Shown here piece by piece: positions 49,436 through 59,110 of a DNA stretch of 64,000 bases. Below the pieces are notes generated by a model. The model was not told the origin of the DNA. It worked only from the letters and a program-made list of their open reading frames with translations, and did not search any database. Where the stretch lies: contig NZ_JAJBBR010000008.1 in assembly GCF_020532555.1 (NCBI RefSeq), forward strand, positions 248,001-312,000. Direction: 5' to 3'. How positions within the stretch are numbered: position 1 is the stretch's first letter; each line of letters starts with the position of its first letter. The position numbers were made by a program, and so were the translations under genes. This DNA comes from Microvirga lenta. Lineage in GTDB: Bacteria; Pseudomonadota; Alphaproteobacteria; Rhizobiales; Beijerinckiaceae.

Positions 49436-49864
49436 TCAGCCGCGGGAGGAGCGGCGCTTGCGGCGCTGCTGACCGAGACCCATTTCCTTCGCGAGCTCCG
49501 AGCGGGCCTTCGCGTAGTTGGGAGCGACCATCGGGTAATCGACGGGCAGGCCCCACTTCTCGCGGTACTGCTCAGGAGTCATGTTGTACTGCGTCCGCAG
49601 GTGACGCTTCAACGACTTGAACTTCTTACCGTCCTCCAGGCAGACGATGTAGTCCGGAGTGACGGACTTCTTCACCGGAACGGCGGGCTTCGGAGCCTCG
49701 GCCGGCACCTCGATCGCGCCGCCCCCGACACGCAGAAGAGCCGAATGGATATCGTTGATCAGGTTCGGGAGTTCGCCCGACGGAACGGAGTTGTTGCTCA
49801 CGTAGGCCGAAACGATGTCTGCCGCCAGCTCGATATAGTTCGATGTAGCGATGTTGTCGCTCAT
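49436..49864 (-). CDS. mucR: MucR/Ros-family transcriptional regulator
   Basis: A 142-residue MucR-type regulator. ATG 49864 begins [28 protein letters not shown], the oligomerisation region. The C-terminal zinc-finger-like DNA-binding domain reads [61 protein letters not shown], given here as a position range of about 79-136. The last histidine of the usual C-x2-D/C...H...H set is Q (RTQYN), so zinc binding may be lost or altered, as in several related proteins. It regulates virulence, polysaccharide and cell-cycle genes in relatives. A 430-bp AT-rich region lies upstream. Confidence 0.92.
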   Translation of the reverse strand: MSDNIATSNYIELAADIVSAYVSNNSVPSGELPNLINDIHSALLRVGGGAIEVPAEAPKPAVPVKKSVTPDYIVCLEDGKKFKSLKRHLRTQYNMTPEQYREKWGLPVDYPMVAPNYAKARSELAKEMGLGQQRRKRRSSRG

Positions 49865-50297
49865 TTTGATTTTGTTCCTTTCCGGTTCTTTAGAACAACT
49901 CAAAAAAGCTTTTAAGCCCATATTTTGAGCAGTCTTTTCCGAGGCTATGCTTGCCTCATCATCGAACCGCACTGTAATCACGCATAAAACGTGCCTGACC
50001 GCTCAGGTATGGCAAAATTCACCGGATTACAAGATGTTCAAAAGGAAAACTTTGGAAAACTCTGTATCATCTTCGTGAACGCAATAAAGACCGCTTGTTT
50101 ACAGCTCCTGCTTTTAACCATAGGTCACGTGCTGGCTAAGCTCATGTCCGGCATCCGGACCAGAAGAAGTAGCTATTTATCGTTCTCTTCCGTTCCTTCG
50201 CCCGCTTCGCAGCATCGGGCGGGACTGTCACCGGTTAATCGGTGTTATATATGGGTGCCGGTCCCGTATTCCTTAACGTCACGATCTGGATGGTTTC
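49865..50297. other. AT-rich region upstream of mucR
   Basis: I see no gene in these 433 bases. The sequence is AT-rich with many T-A steps, and has a near palindrome CGCATAAAACG near 49980. MucR proteins often bind AT-rich tracts and control their own genes, so an autoregulatory region is plausible. The oligopeptidase promoter must also lie here. Confidence 0.4.
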
Positions 50298-52409
50298 ATG
50301 AAGCTCGAGCGCCTTCCTTCTCCTGTGCTTCCGCCCGCCCCCGCCGCCCCGGCGAAACCCCATGTCTTCGAGCTTCATGGCGAGCGGATCCGGGACGACT
50401 ACGCCTGGCTGAAGGCTGAAAACTGGAAGGACGTGCTCAAGAACCCGCAGGCGCTCGATTCGTCGATTCGCGAATACCTGGAACGGGAGAACGCCTACAC
50501 GGCGGCGGCCTTCGCGGGCACGGAGGCGTTCCAGCAGCGTCTCGTTGCGGAAATGCGCGGCCGCATCAAGGAGGACGATTCCTCCGTGCCTCAGCCGGAC
50601 GGGCCCTATTCCTATTTCACCCGCTACCGCGAGGGCGGACAGCATCCCCTCGTCTGCCGCATGCCGCGCGACGGCGGCGCGGAGACGATCATGCTCGACG
50701 GGGACAAGGAGGCGGACGGCCACGCCTTCTTCGACCTCGGCGGCGCGGATCACTCTCCCGACCACCGCCTGATGGTCTGGGGCTCCGACGTCAAGGGCTC
50801 CGAATACTTCACCCTGCGCGTGCGAGATCTTGAGAGCGGCGAGAATTTCGCCGACGAAGTGCCCCACACCTCCGGCGGCGCCGTCTGGCTCAACGACTCG
50901 TCGGGCTTCTACTATGTCGAACTCGACGAGAACCACCGTCCCGTGCGCGTCAGGCGCCACATGCTCGGCACGCCGGCCGATCAGGACGCGGTGATCTACG
51001 AGGAGAAGGACCCCGGCTTCTTCGTCAAGCTCGGCGTGACGCAGTCCGACGCCTTCGTGCTGATCGAGGCGAGCGACCACGAGACGTCGGAGGTCTATCT
51101 CATCGACAGGACCGACCCGACGGCGACGCCGCGCCTGGTCGAGCCGCGCACGCCGAAGCTGCAATACGACGTGGAGCATCACGGCGACAGCCTGATCATC
51201 CTGACCAATGCGGACGGGGCCGAGGACTTCAAGATCGTCACGGCGCCGGTCGCGACGCCCGGGCGCGCCCATTGGCGCGACCTCGTTCCCTACCGGCCGG
51301 GCGTGATGATCCTCTTCGTCATGGCGCTCGCGCGCTATCTCGTGCGCCTCGAGCGGGAGAACGCCAATCCCCGCATCGTCCTGCGCGAGATCGCGACCGG
51401 CCGCGAGGAGACCATCGCCTTCGAGGAGGACACCTATTCCCTCGGGGTCGATCCCGGCTACGAGTTCGACACCGACACGATCCGCTACCGCTACTCGTCC
51501 CTCACCACGCCGACGGAAGTCTACGACTACGACCTGCGCACGGCGGAGCGGACCCTGCGGAAGCGGCAGGAAGTGCCGAGCGGGCACAACCCCGCCGATT
51601 ATGTGACGCGCCGCCTGTTCGCGACCGCGCCCGACGGCGAGCAGGTTCCGATCTCCATCGTCCACCGGCGCGAGATCGCCCTCGACGGCACGGCGCCCTG
51701 CCTGCTCTACGGCTACGGCTCCTACGGCATGTCCATGTCGGCGAGCTTCCGCACGGGCATCCTCTCGCTGGTCGATCGCGGCTTCGTCTATGCCATCGCC
51801 CATATCCGCGGCGGCACGGAGAAGGGCTGGCGCTGGTATCTCGACGGCAAGCGCGAGAAGAAGACGAACACCTTCACGGACTTCATCGCCTGCGGCGAGG
51901 CGCTGATCGCGGCGGGCTACACCGCGCGCGGGCGCATCGTGGCCCATGGGGGCAGCGCGGGCGGCATGCTCATGGGCGCGGTCGCCAATCTGGCGCCGAA
52001 CCTGTTCGCCGGCATCGTGGCCGAGGTGCCGTTCGTGGACGTGCTCAACACCATGCTCGACGCGGATCTCCCCCTCACCCCGCCGGAATGGCCGGAATGG
52101 GGCAACCCGGCCGCCGACGAGGCCGCCTTCCGCACGATCCTGTCCTACTCCCCTTACGACAATGTGAAGCCCCAGGCCTATCCGGCCATCCTGGCGCTCG
52201 CCGGCCTCACCGATCCGCGGGTGACCTATTGGGAGCCGGCCAAATGGGTGGCGAAGCTTCGCTCCACCGCGACCGGCGGCGGCCCGATCCTGCTCAGGCT
52301 CAACATGGATGCCGGCCATGGCGGCGCCTCCGGCCGGTTCGACAGGCTGGAGGAGGTTGCAATCGCCTATACATTCGCGATTAAAACCGTGGCAGGTTTC
52401 CAGAACTGA
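50298..52409 (+). CDS. S9-family oligopeptidase B-like peptidase
   Basis: A 703-residue prolyl-oligopeptidase-fold protein of the oligopeptidase B type. The N-terminal beta-propeller (HVFELHGERIRDDYAWLKAENW, YFTRYREGGQHPLVCR, MVWGSDVKGSEYFTLRV, GHNPADYVTRRLFATAPDG) is followed by the alpha/beta-hydrolase domain. The triad is Ser in VAHGGSAGGMLMG, Asp in GLTDPRVTYWEP and His in MDAGHGGASGRF. It cleaves after basic residues in short peptides. There is no signal peptide, so it is probably cytoplasmic. Confidence 0.93.
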   Translation: MKLERLPSPVLPPAPAAPAKPHVFELHGERIRDDYAWLKAENWKDVLKNPQALDSSIREYLERENAYTAAAFAGTEAFQQRLVAEMRGRIKEDDSSVPQPDGPYSYFTRYREGGQHPLVCRMPRDGGAETIMLDGDKEADGHAFFDLGGADHSPDHRLMVWGSDVKGSEYFTLRVRDLESGENFADEVPHTSGGAVWLNDSSGFYYVELDENHRPVRVRRHMLGTPADQDAVIYEEKDPGFFVKLGVTQSDAFVLIEASDHETSEVYLIDRTDPTATPRLVEPRTPKLQYDVEHHGDSLIILTNADGAEDFKIVTAPVATPGRAHWRDLVPYRPGVMILFVMALARYLVRLERENANPRIVLREIATGREETIAFEEDTYSLGVDPGYEFDTDTIRYRYSSLTTPTEVYDYDLRTAERTLRKRQEVPSGHNPADYVTRRLFATAPDGEQVPISIVHRREIALDGTAPCLLYGYGSYGMSMSASFRTGILSLVDRGFVYAIAHIRGGTEKGWRWYLDGKREKKTNTFTDFIACGEALIAAGYTARGRIVAHGGSAGGMLMGAVANLAPNLFAGIVAEVPFVDVLNTMLDADLPLTPPEWPEWGNPAADEAAFRTILSYSPYDNVKPQAYPAILALAGLTDPRVTYWEPAKWVAKLRSTATGGGPILLRLNMDAGHGGASGRFDRLEEVAIAYTFAIKTVAGFQN

Positions 52410-52432
52410 TCGAGGCCCTATGTCCAGGGGTC

Positions 52433-54889
52433 ATGTCCGGAAATCGGGGCAACGAGAAGGATGGGACGCGCGTTAAGAGCATCCGCGAGTACGAGTACGA
52501 GTACATGAAGAAGCAACGCGAATTGCCGGATGCAAAGAACGGCGCCCCCGCCGCGGGCGACGATCCTGCCCGCATGGCCGAGCTGCGGAGCCGCCTGGAG
52601 GCCGCGGAAGCGGAGCTGGACCGGTGCCGCGGCACCCTGCGGATGTCGCTCGACGTGGGAAGGCTCGGCTCCTGGGAGCGCGACCTCGCCACGAACGAGC
52701 TCGTCATCGACAAGGCCGGCAAGACGATTCTCGGCGTCGGGCCCGACGACACCCTGACCTACGAGCAATACGAGCGGATGATCCATCCGGGCGACGTGGA
52801 GCGGCGCAGTCAGGCCCTCGCCTATGCCCTGGCCACGAAGACCGACCTCAACATCGAGCACCGCATCATCCGCTCCGACGGCCGGATCGGGCGGGTTCTG
52901 GTCCGGGGCGGCGCCATCTACGAGGCCGGCCGCCCGATCCGCATCCTCGGCGTCATCCAGGACGTCACCGAGCGTGAAAAGGCCAAGGAGGAGATCAACC
53001 TCGCCCAGCGCCGCCAGGAATTCCTCCTGCGCCTGAACGACCAGCTTCGCGGCATCGACGATCCCTACGAGATCATGGAGGCCACGGCCCGCGCCCTGGG
53101 CCGCTTCCTCAAGGTCGACTGCGCGGGCTACGGAGAGGTCGACGAGAACCGGGAGCTCATTCTCGTGGAGCGGGAATGGTCCAGGGGCGCGATCAGCAAC
53201 GAAGGGCGGCACTACCGCCTCCAGGACTTCCTGCCCGACATGCTGGCGGAGCTCAAGCAGGGGCGCACGCTCTCGTTCAACGACCTGAAGAACGACCCCG
53301 ACCGGGCCAACCTGTCCCGCCAGGGGGTCTTCAACGCGGTGAACGCCAGGACCGCGCTCGCCATCCCCCTGCTCAAGAACCAGCGCCTGACGGCCCTGCT
53401 CTATCTGAACGCGGCCGAGCCCCACGAATGGTCCAGCGACGAACTCGCGCTGATCGAGGACGTGGCCGAGCGCACCTGGATCGCGGTCGAGCGGGCCCGG
53501 GCGGAAGCCGCCCTGCGGGAGAGCGAGGCGCGCTTCCGCGTGATCGCGGAGTCGCTCCCGGCCCTCGTCTGGATCATCGACACCAACCTGCACCTGACCT
53601 ATGCCAACGACCGCTGGCGCGAGTTTTCCGGGCTTCCGGCGGAAGACGCCCTCGGCGACAGCTGGATGCACTGGATCCACCCGGACGACCTCGCCCGGGT
53701 GCGCGCCGAGATGGAGCCGGTGGGCCGGAGCCAGTCGGCCCACACCACCGAGATGCGCTACCGCACCCTCCAGGGCGAGTATCGCTGGCACATGATCCAG
53801 GCCGCGCCGGTTCACGACGCCCGCGGGGAGTTCAGGGGCTGGTGCGGCACGAGCGTGGACATCCACGACCTCAAGGAGACCGAGCAGGCCCTGCGCCGCA
53901 GCGAGGAGCAGCTCCGCATCGCCCTGCGGGCCGCGAAGATGGGCGACTGGAACTGGGACATGGACAGCGACGTCATGACCCTCTCCGAGCGCGCCGCCGA
54001 GATCTTCGGCCTGGAGCCCGGCACCGCCCTGACCTGGACCGACCTGCGCAACCTGCTTCATCCGGCCGACATGGAACGGGCATCCGCGGCCATGCTGCGG
54101 TCCATGGACACCCAGGCGCCCTACGACGTGGAATACCGGATCACCCGCGCCAGCGACGGGGTCCGGGCCTGGGTCGCGGCGCAGGGCCAGACGACCTTCA
54201 ACGAGTTCGGCATCCTGAGCGGCATGACCGGCGTGGTGCAGGACATCACGGACCGCAAGCACGCCGAGGAGCGCCAGCAGCTCTTGATCCGCGAGCTGCA
54301 CCACCGGGTCAAGAACACCCTCGCCACCGTGCAGGCCATCGTGGGCTCGACGGCGCGCACCGCGTCGAGCATCGACGATTTCTACCAGGGCTTCGTCGGC
54401 CGCATCGTGTCGCTCGCCCGCACGCACAACCTGCTCACCGAAGACCTCTGGCAGAAGGCCTCCCTGGAGGAGCTGGTCCAGACGGAGCTCGGCCCCTACG
54501 AGGACGAGGCGAGGAACCGGGTCGTCGTCGAGGGCCCGTCCGTCGAGCTGCCCTCCGAGGCGGCCGTTCCCATCGGCATGGCGATCCACGAACTGACCAC
54601 CAATGCGGCCAAGCACGGCGCCCTCTCGACCTTCGGCGGTCAGGTGGAGGTGAAATGGGAGGTCGTGCGCGGCGGCGACCGGCCGATCCTTCGCTTCTCC
54701 TGGACGGAGCGCGGCGGTCCGCGCGTCTCGATGCCGACCCGCCAGGGCTTCGGCTCGCGCCTGCTGCAACGGGTTCTCGCCACGCAGCTCCAGGCCGATG
54801 TGAACATGGATTTCCCGGAAGACGGTTTGCGGTTTACGATGGTGCTGCCCATCCCCGGCGACCCGCCGCTCTTCAATCCGGACAAGTGA
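52433..54889 (+). CDS. PAS/GAF HWE-family sensor histidine kinase
   Basis: An 818-residue soluble kinase. The order is: a coiled N-terminus, a PAS (about 66-185), a GAF (about 190-350, FLLRLNDQLRGIDDPYEIMEATARAL and ARTALAIPLLKNQRLTALLYL), and two further PAS domains (about 360-480 and 490-600). HWE motif H624 follows in LLIRELHHRVKNTLATVQAI. The ATPase ends with GFGSRLLQRVLATQ. No partner regulator is adjacent. Three or more sensory inputs are likely. Confidence 0.92.
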   Translation: MSGNRGNEKDGTRVKSIREYEYEYMKKQRELPDAKNGAPAAGDDPARMAELRSRLEAAEAELDRCRGTLRMSLDVGRLGSWERDLATNELVIDKAGKTILGVGPDDTLTYEQYERMIHPGDVERRSQALAYALATKTDLNIEHRIIRSDGRIGRVLVRGGAIYEAGRPIRILGVIQDVTEREKAKEEINLAQRRQEFLLRLNDQLRGIDDPYEIMEATARALGRFLKVDCAGYGEVDENRELILVEREWSRGAISNEGRHYRLQDFLPDMLAELKQGRTLSFNDLKNDPDRANLSRQGVFNAVNARTALAIPLLKNQRLTALLYLNAAEPHEWSSDELALIEDVAERTWIAVERARAEAALRESEARFRVIAESLPALVWIIDTNLHLTYANDRWREFSGLPAEDALGDSWMHWIHPDDLARVRAEMEPVGRSQSAHTTEMRYRTLQGEYRWHMIQAAPVHDARGEFRGWCGTSVDIHDLKETEQALRRSEEQLRIALRAAKMGDWNWDMDSDVMTLSERAAEIFGLEPGTALTWTDLRNLLHPADMERASAAMLRSMDTQAPYDVEYRITRASDGVRAWVAAQGQTTFNEFGILSGMTGVVQDITDRKHAEERQQLLIRELHHRVKNTLATVQAIVGSTARTASSIDDFYQGFVGRIVSLARTHNLLTEDLWQKASLEELVQTELGPYEDEARNRVVVEGPSVELPSEAAVPIGMAIHELTTNAAKHGALSTFGGQVEVKWEVVRGGDRPILRFSWTERGGPRVSMPTRQGFGSRLLQRVLATQLQADVNMDFPEDGLRFTMVLPIPGDPPLFNPDK

Positions 54890-54890
54890 C

Positions 54891-55445
54891 ATGCTGCTGA
54901 ATGCCGCCCGCTCGCATCTCGTCGTCGTCGACATGCAGGAGCGCCTCATGCCGGCGATCCTGGACGGCGACCAGGTCGTCAAGCGGGCGCGGGTCCTGAT
55001 CGCCGCCGCCGCCCGGCTCGGCGTGCCCGTCACCGTAACCGAGCAATATCCCAAGGGCCTCGGCCCCACGGTCTCCGCCGTCGCCGAGGCCCTCCCGGCC
55101 GATCCCGTCGTCCTGCCGAAAATGGACTTTTCCGCCGCCGGCGATGCCGCCACCATGGAGCGGATGATGGCCCTGCGCGCCGAGCGGCGCGACCAGGTGG
55201 TGCTCTGCGGCGTGGAGGCTCATGTCTGCGTGCTGCAGACCGCCCTGGGCCTGAAGAACGCGGGCTTCGACGTCTTCGTCACGGGGGACGCGGTCTCGAG
55301 CCGCTCCGGCCACAGCGTGAGCGCGGCCTGCGCACGCCTGCTCCATGCGGGCTGTCACTGGGTGACGACGGAGATGGTGGTGTTCGAATGGCTCGAACGG
55401 GCGGGCACGGACGATTTCCGCGCCCTGTCGGCGCTCATCAAGTAG
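54891..55445 (+). CDS. Isochorismatase-fold hydrolase (YcaC-like)
   Basis: A 184-residue cysteine hydrolase. The triad is D14 (LVVVDMQERLMP), K78 (VLPKMDFSA) and C114 (LCGVEAHVCVLQTA). The family pattern continues VFVTGDAVSSRSGH. It starts one base after the kinase stop and its end overlaps a convergent membrane-protein gene by 8 bp. The reaction (isochorismatase, nicotinamidase or other) cannot be assigned. Confidence 0.9.
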   Translation: MLLNAARSHLVVVDMQERLMPAILDGDQVVKRARVLIAAAARLGVPVTVTEQYPKGLGPTVSAVAEALPADPVVLPKMDFSAAGDAATMERMMALRAERRDQVVLCGVEAHVCVLQTALGLKNAGFDVFVTGDAVSSRSGHSVSAACARLLHAGCHWVTTEMVVFEWLERAGTDDFRALSALIK

Positions 55446-56442
55446 CCGAGGAGCCGCGGTCGCCCTCGCCGCCGGACGCGATGAATTCCTTCAGCTCGTC
55501 CAGGGAGTTGAACCGGAACACGCCCTGGGGCGTCTGCGCCTCGATCGAGCCGTCCGAGAACATGACGTAGCGGTTGTCGCCGGAATTGTAGGTTCCGACG
55601 ATCGTGGAGGCGGAATCTCCCGCGTCGGCCCGGGTCTCCTCGTCGGCCGCGGCATCCTCTTCCGGCGCCGTCTCCGTGACCGGCTCCTCGGTCTCGTCGA
55701 AGCCGCGTGCCTCGCGCCGCTCTTCCTCCTCCTCGGGCGCCGCGGACGGCTGCTCTTCTTCCTCGGAACGGGCTTCGTCGGGCCCGGGCGCATAGAGGGT
55801 TTCGTCGGTCTCGGGATCCTCGATCTCGGTATAGACCGCCTCGCGGTAGCGGTCGGCGATCAGGAAATCCGGCACCCTCACCTCGGGCGCCTCTTCCTCC
55901 TCGGCGACACGCTCGGGCTCGCGGGGGGCCTCGGGATAGACGCGCGGCTCCATGGGCTGGAACAGGTCGGCCGGCGCCTCGTCGCGGCTGTCGGCGGCGG
56001 GCCCGGGCTCGAAGTCCCGGTCCCTGTCCAGGTTGCTTTCGGGCGCCTCGGGGAAGAGCGGCAGCGGCGGCTGCTCGGTGCGCGGCTCGGGCTCCGGAGC
56101 GGCTTCCGCCGACCGGCTGCCGAACAGCCCGCCGGACAAGGCCGCCAGCGAAAGCCCGCCCGCGGCGGCCGGCGCAAGGGAGGGTTGCGCTGTCGGCAGG
56201 GACGCTCCCGCCTCGTCGTCGTTCAGGTCGGCGTGAAGGCGCGCCAGCTCGCCCTGGATCCGGCTCAGCTTGGACACCGCGGCCGCGATGCCCAGAAGCA
56301 GCGCACCGCTCGCGGCAAAGACGCTTCCGGCGATCACCATGGTCCAGCCGCGCTCGACCAGAACGATGTCCCAGCCGAGAAAGGCCGCCAGCAATCCGCC
56401 TACAATCATCGCGACAGCTAGGGCGAAAAGGGCGATGATCAT
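55438..56442 (-). CDS. Acidic two-helix membrane protein of unknown function
   Basis: A 334-residue protein with two N-terminal membrane helices (about 2-24 and 35-56, MIIALFALAVAMIVGGLLAAFLG and WTMVIAGSVFAASGALLLGIAA). A short coil follows, then a very acidic, disordered Glu/Pro-rich middle (about 110-280), and a conserved C-terminus GTYNSGDNRYVMFSDGSIEAQTPQGVFRFNSLDELKEFI. The C-terminal block is conserved in Rhizobiales. The family is unknown. Confidence 0.8.
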   Translation of the reverse strand: MIIALFALAVAMIVGGLLAAFLGWDIVLVERGWTMVIAGSVFAASGALLLGIAAAVSKLSRIQGELARLHADLNDDEAGASLPTAQPSLAPAAAGGLSLAALSGGLFGSRSAEAAPEPEPRTEQPPLPLFPEAPESNLDRDRDFEPGPAADSRDEAPADLFQPMEPRVYPEAPREPERVAEEEEAPEVRVPDFLIADRYREAVYTEIEDPETDETLYAPGPDEARSEEEEQPSAAPEEEEERREARGFDETEEPVTETAPEEDAAADEETRADAGDSASTIVGTYNSGDNRYVMFSDGSIEAQTPQGVFRFNSLDELKEFIASGGEGDRGSSAT

Positions 56443-56590
56443 GCGGGCTCCATGTTACGCAACGTCATGTACATTCAAAGGCAAAGCTATGGTCCTATAG
56501 GCCAAAGGCAATATCATGGAAAGCTTGACGGGAAAAAAGTCAGGAGCTTGGCCGTTGCCCTTGGGCTTTCGGCGCTTTAACTAAGCCCCA

Positions 56591-56633
56591 GAGCATTTTC
56601 CGACGTGGATCCGGTTCGCCGTGGAAAATGCGG
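56591..56633. repeat. Palindromic repeat family D, copy 2
   Basis: GCATTTTCC and GGAAAATGC arms (56593-56601 and 56623-56631) enclose GGATCCGGTT. It lies 68 bp before the sod start and may act in the mRNA leader. A similar element is at 10605-10653. Confidence 0.7.
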
Positions 56634-56700
56634 CACGAGAAGCAGAGGGACCGTTCCGCCTGGACGATCCCCTGGTCGCTCAACCCCGAAGGAGACGCCG

Positions 56701-57300
56701 ATGTCTTTCACCCTGCCCGAACTGCCCTACGCCTACGACGCGCTGCAGCCCTACATGTCGCGGGAAACGCTGGAGTTCCACCACGACAAGCATCACGCCG
56801 CCTACGTGAACACCGGCAACAATCTGCTGAAGGGCACCGAGTTCGAGGGCAAGAGCGTCGAGGAGGTCGTCCAGGGCTCCTACGGCAAGAACCAGGCGCT
56901 CTTCAACAATGCGGGCCAGCACTACAACCACATCCACTTCTGGATGTGGATGAAGCCCAATGGCGGCGGCGCCCTCCCGGGCAAGCTCGAGAAGAAGATC
57001 GTCGAGGATCTCGGCTCCGTCGACAAGATGAAGGAGGACTTCATCCAGGCCGGCGTCAGCCAGTTCGGCTCCGGCTGGGCCTGGCTCGCGGTCAAGGACG
57101 GCAAGATCACCGTCATGAAGACCCCGAACGGCGAGAACCCGCTCGTGCACGGCGCACAGCCGATCCTGGGCTGCGACGTGTGGGAGCATTCCTACTACAT
57201 CGACTACCGCAACCGTCGCCCCGACTACCTCAAGGCCTTCCTCGACAACCTGGTGAACTGGGAGCATGTCGAGGAGATGTTCGAGACCGCGACGCGGTAA
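56701..57300 (+). CDS. sodB: Fe/Mn superoxide dismutase
   Basis: A 199-residue Fe/Mn-type superoxide dismutase. Metal ligands are H27 (EFHHDKHHAAY), H74 (NNAGQHYNH), D159 and H163 (GCDVWEHSYYIDY). QFGSGWAWL and PLVHGAQPILGCDVWEH are typical of alphaproteobacterial SodB. ATG 56701 has GAAGGAG 7 nt upstream. A terminator follows at 57321. Fe or Mn preference cannot be decided reliably from the sequence. Confidence 0.95.
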   Translation: MSFTLPELPYAYDALQPYMSRETLEFHHDKHHAAYVNTGNNLLKGTEFEGKSVEEVVQGSYGKNQALFNNAGQHYNHIHFWMWMKPNGGGALPGKLEKKIVEDLGSVDKMKEDFIQAGVSQFGSGWAWLAVKDGKITVMKTPNGENPLVHGAQPILGCDVWEHSYYIDYRNRRPDYLKAFLDNLVNWEHVEEMFETATR

Positions 57301-57320
57301 GGAACGATCCCACGACCGTG

Positions 57321-57349
57321 AACGGGCCCTTCGGGGCCCGTTTTCTTTT
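57321..57349 (+). terminator. Intrinsic terminator after sodB
   Basis: AACGGGCCC-ttcg-GGGCCCGTT followed by TTCTTTT, with a stable UUCG tetraloop. Confidence 0.92.
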
Positions 57350-57359
57350 GCACGATGCG

Positions 57360-58160
57360 CTAGGCCCTCGCGGCCTCGATGGCCTGCGGGATCAGCGCCT
57401 CGATGGCCTCGATGCGGTCCTGCGGGGCCGGATGGGTCGAGAGGAGCGCCGGGGTGCCGCCCCCGCGCTCGTCCATGCGCCGCCAGAGCTCGGCGGCCTC
57501 GCGCGGGTCGTAGCCGGCCTTGGCCATCGTGAACAGGCCGAGCCTGTCCGCCTCCAGCTCCTGGGCCCGGCCATAGGGCCGGACGAGGCCGAACTCCACG
57601 CCGACGCCGAGCAAAGCCGCGATCTCGCGGGCGAACGCGACGTCGTTGACCTGGAGCAGGAAGCTGATGAGCTGCAATCCCCATTGCCGCAGCGTCTCGC
57701 CGGAGACCCGCTCCCGCGAATGCTCGGCCTGGAGATGCCCGATTTCATGGCCGATGACGGCAGCGAGCTGGCTCTCGTTCTCGGCCACCCGGATCATGCC
57801 TTCGAGCACGCCGATCTTCCGTCCCGGCAGCACGAAGGCGTTCGCCTCCGGCTGGGCGAAGACCTGCACCTCCCAGCGGCGGGGATCCTCGCCGGCGGCG
57901 ACGAGCAGGCGGGTCGCGATCTCGGCCACCTGCCGCTGCGCCCCGGCATCGCGCGAGACGGGCATCCGCTGCTGAAGCCGGCTCCAGGTCTCCAGCCCGA
58001 GCTGCTCCACCGTCTCGTCCGAGACGACGAAGGGGGCGATCCGCTCGCAGCCCGCCAGGGCGGGCGCAACGGCGGCGCAGGCCATCAGGCGCAGGGCCTT
58101 GCGGCGCGACAGCGCATTCTTCGGGGAGGAGGCGCGGTAGGAAAAATCGCAGTTGCACAT
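57360..58160 (-). CDS. M48-family metalloprotease lipoprotein
   Basis: A 266-residue M48 peptidase. HEIGH lies at 138-142 and E203 in ELEADRLG completes the zinc site. The N-terminus has an RRKALRL stretch followed by a lipobox (ALAGC, C38), so export as a lipoprotein by Sec or Tat is likely. NAFVLPGRKIGVLEGMI and the C-terminal STHPAPQDRIEAI are typical of BepA/YcaL-like proteins that check outer-membrane protein assembly. The start ATG 58160 gives MCNCDFSYRASSPKN. Confidence 0.9.
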   Translation of the reverse strand: MCNCDFSYRASSPKNALSRRKALRLMACAAVAPALAGCERIAPFVVSDETVEQLGLETWSRLQQRMPVSRDAGAQRQVAEIATRLLVAAGEDPRRWEVQVFAQPEANAFVLPGRKIGVLEGMIRVAENESQLAAVIGHEIGHLQAEHSRERVSGETLRQWGLQLISFLLQVNDVAFAREIAALLGVGVEFGLVRPYGRAQELEADRLGLFTMAKAGYDPREAAELWRRMDERGGGTPALLSTHPAPQDRIEAIEALIPQAIEAARA

Positions 58161-58194
58161 CGTATCGACAAACTCCCTGGGCCGTGACTGGTTT

Positions 58195-59043
58195 CTATCC
58201 GCCGGGACGGGGCGAGAGCCGGGCTCCGCATTTTTCCAGCAGGGCGGGAAACGCGTCCGATCCCAGATAGTCGCGCTCCTCCCGGCGGCTATCGAGAGCC
58301 GGATCGAGGCTGCGCAGTTCGTCGTCCACATAACCCGGGTGGCACATGACGACGGGCTTCGGCCCCAGATGCGAGAAGGCCGCCGCGAAGATCCGGTCGA
58401 CGGGAATGGAGAGATCGAGAGGGGCGAAGCCGGAAAAGCCTTCGTTCGTCCCGAAGCCGGAGGCGCGGACATCCCCGGCGAATCCTGCCGCCAGGGCCTG
58501 GACCACGAAGGCCTTCCTCCGCCCGACGGGACGGCGCAGGATCGCGGCCGGCCCGTCCGACGGATCCCGCAGCCAGAGGCGTCCGGCATATCCCCGCTCC
58601 GTCAGCTCCTCGATCAGCGCCCGCCGGACGACCGGCAGCACATGGACATGCTGGTGCCCGTCCACGAAGGCGGGATGCTCCCCGTGGTGCTCCACGAAGG
58701 CGTCGAGCTGCCGTGCGATCTCGCCGCGCACCTCGTCGGCGGGCACCCGCCGCCTCAAGGCCTTCGCCATCAACGTCCCCAAGGGCGGGAACACGCCGCC
58801 GGGGGCAAGCTGCGGCATGGCTCCGAGGGGCCTCCCCGTCGTGAGGTTGAGGTGCAGGCCGATTCCGATGCGTCCCTTCAGGGGCTCCAGCATCGGGGCG
58901 TTGCGCCGCCAGCCCGGCATGTTGGTCATGGCTCCGGTCGCGGAGATGCGGCCGGCCTCCGCCAGCTCGGCGATGCCCCGGCTCACCCCGTCGGCCAGGC
59001 CGAAATCGTCGGCGCAGAGCACGACGGAACGCTTCGAGACCAT
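58195..59043 (-). CDS. ChbG/HpnK-type (YdjC) carbohydrate deacetylase
   Basis: A 282-residue YdjC-fold protein. The metal site is CADDFGLADGVSRGI, the histidines GIGLHLNLTTGRPLG and VDGHQHVHVLP, and VMCHPGYVDDEL follows. ATG 59043 begins MVSKRSVVLCADDFG. It probably removes acetyl groups from an N-acetylated sugar, such as a lipid-linked or hopanoid-linked sugar. It is divergent from a polyprenyl-phosphate-type glycosyltransferase and MurJ, so a shared envelope sugar pathway is likely. Confidence 0.9.
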   Translation of the reverse strand: MVSKRSVVLCADDFGLADGVSRGIAELAEAGRISATGAMTNMPGWRRNAPMLEPLKGRIGIGLHLNLTTGRPLGAMPQLAPGGVFPPLGTLMAKALRRRVPADEVRGEIARQLDAFVEHHGEHPAFVDGHQHVHVLPVVRRALIEELTERGYAGRLWLRDPSDGPAAILRRPVGRRKAFVVQALAAGFAGDVRASGFGTNEGFSGFAPLDLSIPVDRIFAAAFSHLGPKPVVMCHPGYVDDELRSLDPALDSRREERDYLGSDAFPALLEKCGARLSPRPGG

Positions 59044-59110
59044 GGATATCCCCAAATTCGGCTTTGCCGCACCCTAATACTCTTGAGGAAAGCCGCAAAC
59101 TCGGCTCTCA

